Assembly: GCA_021787035.1 (NCBI GenBank)
Contig: JAJYMM010000236.1
Location: 62,001-126,000, forward strand
DNA: 64,000 nucleotides
Reading direction: 5' to 3'
Source: Actinomycetes bacterium
GTDB lineage: Bacteria; Actinomycetota; Acidimicrobiia; Acidimicrobiales; Palsa-688
Part shown: one piece after another, positions 17,085-26,000 of the stretch
How positions within the stretch are numbered: the stretch's first letter is position 1
How the letters are laid out: the number at the start of each line of letters is the position of its first letter
The notes under the pieces: generated by a model
Database searches by the model: none
What the model was told of the DNA's origin: nothing
The model's input: the letters and a program-made list of their open reading frames with translations, nothing else
Translations under genes and position numbers: made by a program

Positions 17085-18260
17085 ATGCCTCTGCAGCTCT
17101 ACGACACCGCTCGCCAGGCGGTGGTGCCTTTCGAGCCGGCAGCGGAGCGAGGTGGTACCGTCACCATGTACACGTGCGGCATCACCCCCTACGATGCCGC
17201 CCACCTCGGCCACGCCAGCACTTACCTTGCTTATGACGTGGTCCGCAGGCGCCTCCACGACCTGGGATACCGGACCAAGCTCGTCCGCAACGTGACCGAC
17301 GTCGACGACGACATTTTGCGCAAAGCGCGCCAACTTGGCGTGTACTACCTGGACCTGGCGGCAGAGGAGATAGCCCGGTTCTCTGCGGACATGGGTGCGC
17401 TCGGGCTTCTCCCGGCGGACGTGGAGCCCCGGGCAACGTCAGCGGTACCGGAGATCCTTCGCTGCATCGGGGCTGTGATCGAAAGGGGTCACGCCTACGA
17501 GTCCGGAGGAGCGGTGTACTTTGACGTCTCGAGCTGGCCCGACTTTGGGTCGGTCAGCCATTATGGCGCCCAGGAGATGCTCGCGCTCGCGCGCGAGCGC
17601 GGTGGCAACCCCGACGACCCAAACAAGCGCGGGCCGCTCGACTTCGTCCTCTGGCAGCCGTCCCTGCCCTCCGAACCCGCTTGGTCCTCGCGTTGGGGCC
17701 CCGGCAGGCCAGGCTGGCACATCGAGTGCTCGGCCCTTGTGCTGCGCGAGCTTGGCACGACGATCGACCTGCACGGAGGGGGCTCGGACTTGATTTTCCC
17801 CCACCACGAGTGCGAGGCGGCGCAGTCTGAGGCGGCGACCGGTGAAAAGCTGGTTCGCCACTGGGTGCATACTGGGATGGCCTGCTACGAGGGGACCAAG
17901 ATGTCCAAGTCGCTCGGCAACCTCGTTTTCGTGCATGACCTGCTAAAGGACTGGGAGCCTGCCGCGGTCCGGCTCTCGCTCCTGGCGCACCGCTACCGCG
18001 AGGACTGGTGCTGGGAGGGCGCCCTCGTGGCCGAGGCGGCCGACCGCCTCGATCGCTGGCGGAGGGCCGCTCGAGGCGAACGTCCCGGGGCCGGGGGATC
18101 CGGCGTGGGAGGACCTGCGACGGGCCTCCTCGAAGAGGTCCGCGCTGCCCTCGACGACGACCTCGACACGCCGCGGGCGCTCGCTCTGGTGGATGCTGCG
18201 ACTGGTGGGGCCTCGGCCGAGGTAGCGGCTGCGGCAGCTTTGCTCGGCGTGGCCCTCTAG
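17085..18260 (+). CDS. mshC: Cysteine:glucosaminyl-inositol ligase MshC (mycothiol synthesis)
   Basis: ATP-dependent ligase joining L-cysteine to glucosaminyl-inositol in mycothiol synthesis; a paralogue of cysteinyl-tRNA synthetase. Evidence for MshC rather than CysRS: the 391-residue length and TMYTCGITPYDAAHLGHASTYLAYD (CysRS has CGPTVYD), the RNVTDVDDDIL segment and no C-terminal tRNA-binding part. The HIGH-type motif HLGH, the zinc ligand region WHIECSA, HGGGSDLIFPHH and KMSKSLGN (K272) are intact. The C-terminus has LDDDLDTPRALALVD. Mycothiol is the main thiol of actinobacteria, so this gene supports the taxonomic call. It is co-directional with the F420 reductase and thrS. Confidence 0.83.
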   Translation: MPLQLYDTARQAVVPFEPAAERGGTVTMYTCGITPYDAAHLGHASTYLAYDVVRRRLHDLGYRTKLVRNVTDVDDDILRKARQLGVYYLDLAAEEIARFSADMGALGLLPADVEPRATSAVPEILRCIGAVIERGHAYESGGAVYFDVSSWPDFGSVSHYGAQEMLALARERGGNPDDPNKRGPLDFVLWQPSLPSEPAWSSRWGPGRPGWHIECSALVLRELGTTIDLHGGGSDLIFPHHECEAAQSEAATGEKLVRHWVHTGMACYEGTKMSKSLGNLVFVHDLLKDWEPAAVRLSLLAHRYREDWCWEGALVAEAADRLDRWRRAARGERPGAGGSGVGGPATGLLEEVRAALDDDLDTPRALALVDAATGGASAEVAAAAALLGVAL

Positions 18261-18305
18261 GGCGAGCCGGCAGGGCGCTTCGCATCAGCCTCGTATCATT
18301 GGCGC

Positions 18306-20276
18306 GTGCCCATCACCGTTACTCTCCCTGACGGTTCGGCTCGCGAGCTCCCAGAGGGCTCGACTGGTGCCGACCTCGCCGCCTCCATTGGCCCTCGCTT
18401 GGCACGTGACGCCGTCGCTGTGTCGGTGGGCGGCTCTCTCGCCGACCTCTTTGCGCCGTTGCCCGACGGTTCTTCGGTGAGCGTCATCACTGCCGCCTCT
18501 CCGGAGGGCCGCGACGTGCTGCGCCACTCGACGGCCCACGTGATGGCACAGGCGGTGACGCGGCTCTGGCCTGGCGCGCGCTACGCGATCGGCCCGGCGA
18601 TCGAAGACGGCTTCTACTACGACTTCGAGTTGCCGGGTGGGGGGCACTTCAGCGAAGAGGACCTCCCCCGCATAGAGGCGGCGATGCGCGAGATCATAAG
18701 AGAGGACCAGCGTTTCGTGCGTGAGGAGCACGCTCGTCTGGATGGTCTCCAGCTTTTTTCGTCCCAGCCTTACAAGCGCGAGATCATCGAAGGGGTCGGC
18801 GGCGAAGCCACCGTCAGCACCTACCGAAACGTAGGTGCTGACGGCGAGGACGGTTGGGTCGACCTCTGCAGAGGCCCTCACGTACCGGCGACGGGGCGCC
18901 TCGGGCATTTCAAGCTGACGAGGCTGGCTGCCGCCTACTGGAGGGGCGACGAGTCGAAGCAGCAGCTGCAGCGCATCTACGGCACTGCGTGGGAGTCCGA
19001 GGCGGCGCTCAAGGAGCACCTGGAGCGCGTGGCCGAAGCCGAGCGCCGCGACCACCGCCGGCTCGGTGCCGAGCTCGACCTTTTCCATTTCCCCCCCGAG
19101 ATCGGAAGTGGGCTCGCCGTTTTTCATCCAAAAGGCGGCATGGTCCGAAAGCTCATGGAGGACTATGCGCGGTCCGAGCACGAGGCCAACGGGTACCAGT
19201 TCGTCTTCACGCCGCACCTGGCGAAGTCGACGCTCTTTGAGATCTCAGGCCACCTCGGCTTCTACAAGGAAAACATGTACCCCCCGATGGAGATGGAGGG
19301 CGCCACTTACTACCCCAAGCCCATGAACTGCCCTATGCACATCCTCATCTACAAATCCCGCCAGCGCAGCTACAAGGAGCTCCCGCTCAGGCTGTTCGAG
19401 CTCGGGACGGTGTACCGCTTCGAGCGTTCGGGGGTGCTGAACGGTTTGCTCAGGGTGAGGGGCATGACCCAGGACGACAGCCACATTTTCTGCGCCCGGG
19501 AGCAACTGGAGGCCGAGCTCGAAAGCCTGCTCGCGTTTGTCTTGAAGCTCCTGCGGCGCTTCGGCATGACGGAGTTCGAGGCCGAGCTGTCGACCCGGCC
19601 CGAGAAGTTTATCGGGACCGTCGAGGAGTGGGACCGAGCCGAAGAAGCGCTCCGAGCGTCATTGGTCGCTGCTGGCATCCCCTACAAGGTGGCGGAAGGA
19701 GAGGGCGCCTTCTACGCGCCGAAGATCGATGTCCACGTGCGTGACGCCATCGGCAGGAGGTGGCAGGTTTCTACCATCCAGGTTGACTTCCAAAACCCTC
19801 AGCGCTTCGACATGGAGTACGTAGGCGCCGATAACGGGAGGCACCGGCCCTTCATGGTCCACCGTGCCCTTTTCGGCTCTGTCGAACGGTTTTTCGCGAT
19901 CCTCCTTGAGCATTATGCCGGTGCCCTCCCGACGTGGCTGGTACCAGTCCAGGCCGTGGTGCTCCCCGTGAGCGAGGCCCACGAAGCCTATGCAGGCGAG
20001 GTCGTGCGGTCCCTCCGAGGGGAGGGCTTGCGCGCAGAAGCCGGCGAAGCCGACGAGACCCTTGGGGCGAGGATCAGGCGGGCCAAGCTCGAAAAGGTGC
20101 CCTACGTGCTCGTCGTGGGCGACGACGACGTCGCCGCAGGCACGGTCGGGGTGAACAAGCGCTCCTCCGAGCGCCCCGAGCGAGGCGTGGCGATTGCGGA
20201 CTTGATAGAAAGGATCCGCACCGATGCCTCCGACACGGCGGGCTTGGTGCCCGAGGCGGGTGATAAGCCACTGTGA
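18306..20276 (+). CDS. thrS: Threonyl-tRNA synthetase
   Basis: Class II synthetase of 656 residues charging tRNA-Thr. An N-terminal TGS domain (ITVTLPDGSARELPEGSTGADLA) is followed by the editing domain with HSTAHVMAQAV, then the catalytic core with zinc ligands in YPKPMNCPMHILIY, motif 2 VYRFERSGVLNGLLRVRGMTQDDSHIFC and motif 3 near MVHRALFGSVERFFAILLEHYAG, and the C-terminal anticodon-binding domain (VLPVSEAHEAYA to IADLIERI). The GTG start lies only 45 bases after mshC, so there is no room for a T-box leader. Its TGA overlaps the GTG of the HIT gene. Confidence 0.97.
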   Translation: MPITVTLPDGSARELPEGSTGADLAASIGPRLARDAVAVSVGGSLADLFAPLPDGSSVSVITAASPEGRDVLRHSTAHVMAQAVTRLWPGARYAIGPAIEDGFYYDFELPGGGHFSEEDLPRIEAAMREIIREDQRFVREEHARLDGLQLFSSQPYKREIIEGVGGEATVSTYRNVGADGEDGWVDLCRGPHVPATGRLGHFKLTRLAAAYWRGDESKQQLQRIYGTAWESEAALKEHLERVAEAERRDHRRLGAELDLFHFPPEIGSGLAVFHPKGGMVRKLMEDYARSEHEANGYQFVFTPHLAKSTLFEISGHLGFYKENMYPPMEMEGATYYPKPMNCPMHILIYKSRQRSYKELPLRLFELGTVYRFERSGVLNGLLRVRGMTQDDSHIFCAREQLEAELESLLAFVLKLLRRFGMTEFEAELSTRPEKFIGTVEEWDRAEEALRASLVAAGIPYKVAEGEGAFYAPKIDVHVRDAIGRRWQVSTIQVDFQNPQRFDMEYVGADNGRHRPFMVHRALFGSVERFFAILLEHYAGALPTWLVPVQAVVLPVSEAHEAYAGEVVRSLRGEGLRAEAGEADETLGARIRRAKLEKVPYVLVVGDDDVAAGTVGVNKRSSERPERGVAIADLIERIRTDASDTAGLVPEAGDKPL

Positions 20277-20848
20277 GCCTTGAGCGCCTATGGGCGGGCT
20301 GGCGTTCGGCATACGTCGCTGAGGCGGCGGCGAGCTCGGCTACTGGGCAACCGGTCGGGCAACCGGTCGGGCAAGCGGCTGAAGGCCCGGGAGCGACCGA
20401 GGGCCCAGGCTCGAGATGCGTCTTTTGTGCGATCCTTTCTTCAGGGCTGCCCGATCTCGAGTCCCACGTCATCTGGCGCCACCGTTCCGGGCGGGTGGCG
20501 GCACTGCTCAATGCGTACCCTTACACGAGCGGCCACTTCATGGCGATGCCCACGCGCCATGTAGCTGATCTCGAAGAGTTGGACGCCGAAGAATCGGCTG
20601 CGCTGTGGGAAGGGCTCTCGCTCGGGGTCCGGGCGCTGAAGGCCGCTTACCAGCCAGACGGCGTCAACGTGGGTGCCAACCTCGGGCGTGCGGCTGGTGC
20701 GGGGGTGCCGGGGCATTTTCACCTCCACGTCCTTCCCCGCTGGGTGGGCGACACCAACTTCATGACGGCCCTCGCCGAAGCGCGAGTGCTGCCCGAGCCG
20801 CTCTCAGGCACGGCTTCCAAGCTGAGGGCGGCTTGGCCAAACGTTTAA
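20273..20848 (+). CDS. HIT-family hydrolase (Ap4A phosphorylase-like)
   Basis: Nucleotide-binding protein of 191 residues with the histidine triad HFHLHVLP and a preceding NVGANLGRAAGAGVPGHFH. CVFCAI near the N-terminus of the domain resembles the zinc-associated Cys pair of actinobacterial Ap4A phosphorylases. A HIT gene directly after thrS is also seen in mycobacteria, where it acts on diadenosine tetraphosphate, a by-product of tRNA synthetases, so this activity is likely. GTG 20273 overlaps the thrS stop (GTGA). The first 50 residues are low complexity and include a GQPV tetrapeptide repeat. Confidence 0.85.
   Translation: MSLERLWAGWRSAYVAEAAASSATGQPVGQPVGQAAEGPGATEGPGSRCVFCAILSSGLPDLESHVIWRHRSGRVAALLNAYPYTSGHFMAMPTRHVADLEELDAEESAALWEGLSLGVRALKAAYQPDGVNVGANLGRAAGAGVPGHFHLHVLPRWVGDTNFMTALAEARVLPEPLSGTASKLRAAWPNV
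20345..20380 (+). repeat. 12-bp tandem array, 3 copies, in HIT gene
   Basis: gggcaaccggtc twice, then gggcaagcggct, encoding GQPV-type repeats in the disordered N-terminal extension of the HIT protein. Confidence 0.85.
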
Positions 20849-20858
20849 CCTAGACGGT

Positions 20859-20872
20859 TGACGTAAACGTCA
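20859..20872. promoter_or_regulatory. Palindromic operator TGACGT-AA-ACGTCA upstream of MFS exporter
   Basis: Perfect inverted repeat with 6-bp arms and 2-bp centre, TGACGTAAACGTCA. It overlaps TTGACG (20858-20863), and TAGGCT (20875-20880), a plausible actinobacterial -10 box, follows directly. A dyad at this place before an efflux gene is typical of TetR- or MarR-type repression. No such regulator gene is nearby, so the repressor would act from elsewhere (inference). Confidence 0.6.
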
Positions 20873-20942
20873 GGTAGGCTAGCCAATAAGGATCAAGAAG
20901 GAGGGCTGGACGCTGCCTGACGGGCCACTGGCGCAAGGAGAG

Positions 20943-22952
20943 GTGCCGCACGGTTCAAATGGAGCTGGTGCCGGCGCGGACGGCCACAGTACCTTCACCC
21001 CCGTCACCTCTACCGGCAGTGCCTCCACGCGCAGTGCCTCCACGCGCAGTGCCTCCACGCGCAGTGCCTCCACGCGCAGTGCCTCCACGCGCAGTGCCTC
21101 CACGCGCAGTGCCTCCACGCGCAGTGCCTCCACGCGCAGTGCCGGGCCGAGCGGGGAGCTCGATTGGCGAGCCTCGCGTCCGCGCTACAAGTGGGTCTGC
21201 CTCGCTAATACGACTTTCGGGGTCGTGATGGCGACGATCGACTCCTCGATCATGTTGATAGCACTGCCCGACGTGTTCAAGGGTATCCACTTGGACCCCT
21301 TGCTGCCCGGCAACAGCTTTTACCTGCTCTGGATGATCCTGTCGTTTATGGTCGTGAGCAGCGTCCTCGTGGTCTCGCTCGGGCGCCTCGGGGATATGTT
21401 CGGCCGGGTCAAGATGTACAACCTGGGCTTCGCCATTTATACCCTCTTTTCGCTCGTGCTCACGGTTGACTGGATGGGCGGTCAGGCAGGGGCGATGTAC
21501 CTTGTGATCGGTCGCATTTTCCAAGGTGTGGGTGCAGCTTTCCTGATGGCGAACTCGGCCGCCATCCTGACTGACGCGTTCCCCGAGAACCAGCGCGGTC
21601 TCGCTCTTGGCATAAACAACGTCGCCGGGATCAGCGGCTCCTTCATTGGCCTCGTGCTTGGCGGGATCCTTGGCCCGATCGACTGGCGGCTCATCTTCTT
21701 GGTGTCCGTACCCTTTGGTCTCGCCGGCACCCTCTGGGCGTATTTCAAGCTGGAGGAGGTACCCGGTAGCCGTCGGGCCTCGCCTGTCGACTGGCCTGGC
21801 AACCTCGCCTTCGCCCTCGGGCTTGTCCTCGTCATGGTTGGGATCACCTACGGCATCCAGCCTTATGGCGGTCACTCCATGGGATGGACGAGCCCCAAGG
21901 TCTTGGCCGAGCTAGCTATCGGGATTGGTTTCCTCGGCGCGTTTGGCTTCATCGAGAGGCGAAGCGCGGCACCGATGTTCCGCCTGCCGCTGTTCCGCAT
22001 AAGGGCTTTCACCTTCGGGGTCCTCTCGTCGTTCCTGGCAGCAGTCGCCCGCGGCGGCCTCATGTTCATGATGATCATCTGGCTCCAGGGCATCTGGCTC
22101 CCCGACCACGGCTACAGCTTTGGCAATACGCCTCTTTGGGCGGGGATCTACATGCTGCCCCTGACGGGTGGTTTCCTCCTCGCTGGGCCCATCTCGGGGA
22201 TCTTGTCTGACCGCTTCGGCTCCCGTCCCTTCGCGACGGGTGGGATGCTTCTCGCTGCGGGGACGTTCATCGTGTTCGAGTTCCTCCCGATCAACTTTTC
22301 TTACTGGCAGTTCGCGCTCCTGTTGCTCGCCAACGGCCTGGCGATGGGGGCCTTCGCCAGTCCCAACCGGGCCGGTGTAATGAACAGCCTTCCCAGGGAG
22401 CACCGGGGCGCGGGGGCGGGCATGAACGTCACCTTTCAAAACTCGGCCCAGGTCCTCTCGATAGGGATCTTCTTCACCTTGGTCATCATCGGCCTGTCTG
22501 GGTCTTTGCCCACCTCCCTCTACCATGGCCTCGCGGCCCACGGCGTACCCCGACCCGAGGCAGCTCAGGTCGCCCACCTCCCACCCGTTTCTACCCTGTT
22601 CGCCGCCTTTTTGGGCTATAGCCCTCTCGCGCATCTCCTGCCGGCCTCGGTCCTGCACCACATGACCCACGCGCAGCTCTCCCAGGTGACCGGCAGGCGC
22701 TTCTTCCCGAGCCTGATCGCGTCGCCCTTCGGTTCCGGCCTGCATACTGCTTTCGACTTCGCCGCTGCCGGTTGCCTAGTGGCAGCCCTCGCCTCCTGGG
22801 CCAGGGGTAAGCGCTACGTCTTCACGGAGATGGAAGCGGCGCGGGCTCCCTCGGCGCGCTCGCCCGCCAAGGTCCCCGCGAGGGCCGCTGGCGAGGTCGG
22901 CGTGCCCGCCTCGGGCGGAGGCGCGGAGCCCGGGCCCTCAGGCCGGCCATGA
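20943..22952 (+). CDS. MFS drug exporter, DHA2 family, with repeat-bearing N-terminus
   Basis: Efflux permease of 669 residues. The membrane part begins near KWVCLANTTFGVVMATIDSSIMLIALP and has motif A SLGRLGDMFGRVKMYNLG and motif C NNVAGISGSFIGLVLGGIL; about 14 hydrophobic segments are visible. The roughly 75-residue cytoplasmic N-terminus is unusual: residues 27-66 are eight ASTRS pentapeptides, Ser/Thr/Arg-rich and positively charged. A second extension of about 50 residues (Ala/Pro-rich) forms the C-terminus. The start is uncertain: GTG 20943 has AAGGAG only 2 bases away, whereas a better placed AAGGAGG (20898) precedes a CTG at 20913. Likely controlled by the palindrome 70 bases upstream. 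Confidence 0.86.
   Translation: MPHGSNGAGAGADGHSTFTPVTSTGSASTRSASTRSASTRSASTRSASTRSASTRSASTRSASTRSAGPSGELDWRASRPRYKWVCLANTTFGVVMATIDSSIMLIALPDVFKGIHLDPLLPGNSFYLLWMILSFMVVSSVLVVSLGRLGDMFGRVKMYNLGFAIYTLFSLVLTVDWMGGQAGAMYLVIGRIFQGVGAAFLMANSAAILTDAFPENQRGLALGINNVAGISGSFIGLVLGGILGPIDWRLIFLVSVPFGLAGTLWAYFKLEEVPGSRRASPVDWPGNLAFALGLVLVMVGITYGIQPYGGHSMGWTSPKVLAELAIGIGFLGAFGFIERRSAAPMFRLPLFRIRAFTFGVLSSFLAAVARGGLMFMMIIWLQGIWLPDHGYSFGNTPLWAGIYMLPLTGGFLLAGPISGILSDRFGSRPFATGGMLLAAGTFIVFEFLPINFSYWQFALLLLANGLAMGAFASPNRAGVMNSLPREHRGAGAGMNVTFQNSAQVLSIGIFFTLVIIGLSGSLPTSLYHGLAAHGVPRPEAAQVAHLPPVSTLFAAFLGYSPLAHLLPASVLHHMTHAQLSQVTGRRFFPSLIASPFGSGLHTAFDFAAAGCLVAALASWARGKRYVFTEMEAARAPSARSPAKVPARAAGEVGVPASGGGAEPGPSGRP
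21021..21140 (+). repeat. 15-bp tandem array, 8 perfect copies, in MFS gene
   Basis: Eight perfect copies of gcctccacgcgcagt, preceded by a diverged copy (21006-21020). It encodes the pentapeptide ASTRS in front of the first membrane segment. The perfect identity suggests recent expansion. Confidence 0.95.
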
Positions 22953-22967
22953 GGCAAAGGGCCCAGC

Positions 22968-22973
22968 TATAGT
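22968..22973 (+). promoter_or_regulatory. Candidate -10 box of gltB
   Basis: TATAGT about 75 bases before the gltB ATG, the same hexamer as in the mraZ promoter. No clear -35 is seen. Confidence 0.4.
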
Positions 22974-23049
22974 GGTGAGGAGGTAACGGGCCAGCGTCGT
23001 CCCGGACTGCATCGGTTGGTTCTTTGACCCGGAAGGGGCAGTCGAGACG

Positions 23050-26000
23050 ATGGGTAGTGCAACTCTTTACCGGCCGGAGATGGAACATGATGCCTGTGGT
23101 GTCGCGTTTGTCGCGGACTTAGGTGGGCGCCCGAGCCATCGGCTGGTCCAGATGGGCCTCGAAAGCCTCTGTCACCTGGAGCACCGCGGGGCGAAGGGGG
23201 CCGACCCGACGACCGGAGACGGCGCCGGTGTACTGGTGCAGGTCCCGGACCGCTATTTCCGTGAGGCGCTTGGCCTTACGCTGCCCCCGAGGGGCTCCTA
23301 CGCGACGGGGATCGCCTTCGTGTCGGCGGGCGCGGCACCCTTTGATGTGGCCCTCCGTCGTTTCGATGCCATAGCAGCGGAAGAGGGCTTGGACGTCCTT
23401 TCCTGGCGCGAGGTGCCTGTCGATCGTGGCGTCCCCGGGCCCGGTGCCAGGGAGGCCATGCCGGCTTTTTACCAAGTTTTCGTCGCGGGCCGGCGTGGCG
23501 AAACCGGACTTGCCCTGGAGAGGCTCGCCTTCGTCGCGCGAAAGCGCGCCGAGCACGAAGTGGAGGGCCTCTACTTCGCGTCGCTCTCTGGGCGGACGGT
23601 CGTCTATAAGGGCATGCTGACTACGCCTCAGCTTCCTTTGTTCTACCCGGAGTTCTCTGACCCCCGTTTCGAGTCGGGTCTCGTGGTCGCGCACGCTCGG
23701 TTCTCGACCAATACCTTCCCCTCGTGGCCGCTCGCGCACCCCTATCGCTACGTGGCCCACAATGGCGAGTTCAACACCGTAAGAGGCAATCGCAACTGGA
23801 TGAGGGCGCGCGAGGCCATGCTTGCTTCGCCGCATTTCTCCGGGGACCTTTCCCGGATCTGCCCTGTCATCACCCCCGGCGGTAGCGACTCCATGAGCTT
23901 CGACGAGGTGCTCGAGCTGCTGCACCTCGGCGGCAGGTCGCTTCCTCACGCCGTGTTGATGATGGTCCCCGAGGCCTGGGAGGGTAAGTACGACTTGGCG
24001 CCGGAAAGGCGGGCTTTTTACGAGTTCCACTCGTCGTTGATGGAACCTTGGGACGGCCCTGCGGCGGTGGTGTTTACTGACGGGACTCTGATCGGGGCCC
24101 AGCTTGACCGCAACGGCTTCCGGCCGCTGCGCTACTGGGTGACCGACGACGACATCGTGGTGCTGGCTTCCGAAGTGGGGGTCCTCGAGCTCCCCGCCTC
24201 CAAGGTGGTGCTCCGGGGCCGGGTCCAACCGGGCCGCATGTTCCTGGTGGACACCGCGGAGGGCCGGGTCGTGGACGACGACGAGGTGAAAAAGGCCCTT
24301 GCGGGAGAGCACCCCTACGACGAGTGGCTCCAAAAGGAGCGCATCTCTCTGGACGACCTCCCAGTGCGCCGCGCGCTCACCCCGCAGTTCTCCCGCCTCG
24401 TCAGCTTCCAGCGCCAGTTCGGCTACAGCGAGGAAGAGATCCGTCTCGTTCTCCTGCCAATGGCCACCTCTGGCGCCGAGCCGATCGGGTCGATGGGCGA
24501 CGACACCCCCCTCGCCGTGCTCTCTCGCCGGCCCCGCCTCCTCTACGACTATTTCCGCCAGCTCTTCGCCCAGGTGACCAACCCGCCCCTCGACGCCATC
24601 AGGGAAGAGCTCGTCACCTCGCTCGCGTCGTCGGTCGGTCCAGAAGGCAACCTCCTCGCGCCGGGCCCTCGCAGTTGTCGGCAGGTCAAGCTCTCGAAAC
24701 CCGTACTCACCAATGACGAGCTCGCCTCGCTGCTCTATATAGACGAGGAGGGGCTCGTGCCTGGCTGGTCCACTTTTGCAATCGACGGGCTCTTCCACGC
24801 GGAAGGGGGGAGGAGCCCAGGCTCGCGCCTCAAACAGGCGCTCGATGAGGTCTGCTCACATGTGAGACAGGCGATCCTGGACGGCGCCAGCGTCGTAGTG
24901 CTCTCCGATCGCCATGCGAACGCTGAACGCGTGCCGGTGCCTGCCCTCTTGCTCGTTTCCGCCGTCCATCACTTCCTCGTCGAGGAGAAGCTCCGGACCC
25001 AGGTGGGCCTTGTCGTGGAGACGGGTGAAGCTCGGACAGTGCACCAGATCGCGTGCCTGATCGGGTATGGCGCCTCGGCCGTCAACCCCTACCTTGCCTT
25101 CGACACGATCATTGATCAGGTGAGAAGGGGTGCGGTCAAGGACGTGGCCGCCCGCAAGGCAGTCGCCACGTACCTGAAGGCGGCGTCCAAGGGGGTGCTG
25201 AAGACGATGTCCAAGATGGGCATCTCGACTGTGGCTTCCTATACAGGCGCCCAGGTGTTCGAGGCGGTCGGTTTGGCGAGCGAGATGGTCGAGCGCTATT
25301 TCTCGGGAACCCCGAGCCAAGTGGAGGGCATCGGGTTGGAAGGCGTAGCGGCCGAGGCCCTTGCCCGCCATCGGGTCGCCTGGGCAGAGCGGCCGGCTGA
25401 GCTCGCCCACCGAGACCTTGAGCCCGGTGGGGACTGGCAATGGCGCCGCGAGGGTGAGTACCACCTTTTCAACCCCGAGACCGTCTTCAAGCTGCAACAC
25501 GCCACCCGTTCCAAGAGCTACAAGATCTTCAAGCAGTACTCGCGCGCCGTCGACGACCAATCCCTGCACCTCGCGACCCTTCGGGGCTTGCTCAGGCTGC
25601 GCTCGGCGGCGGAGCTCGGCCGGAGAGCAGTCGAGATCGACGAGGTCGAGCCCGTGTCGGATATCGTGAAGCGCTTCTCGACCGGTGCCATGTCGTATGG
25701 CGCGATCTCGCGAGAGGCCCACGAGACCCTTGCCATCGCGATGAACCGCATCGGGGCCAAGAGCAACAGCGGGGAGGGGGGCGAAGACCCCGAACGAAAC
25801 CGTCCGCTGCCTGGCGGTGACAGCCGGCGGAGTGCGATCCGCCAAGTTGCGGCCGGGCGGTTCGGCGTGACGAGCGAGTACCTAGTCAACGCCGACGACA
25901 TCCAGATCAAGATGGCCCAGGGTGCCAAGCCAGGCGAAGGCGGCCAATTGCCCGGGACGAAGGTCTACCCCTGGATCGCGAAGATCCGCCACTCGACGCC

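Noticed and set aside
17085-18260. Cysteinyl-tRNA synthetase
   Set aside because: CGITPYD, the 391-residue length and the missing tRNA-binding C-terminus fit MshC better than CysRS.
23119-24798. 559-codon open frame antisense to gltB
   Set aside because: It lies wholly opposite a clear gltB coding region. Long antisense frames are expected in high-GC genes with strong third-position bias, and the translation has no recognisable domain.
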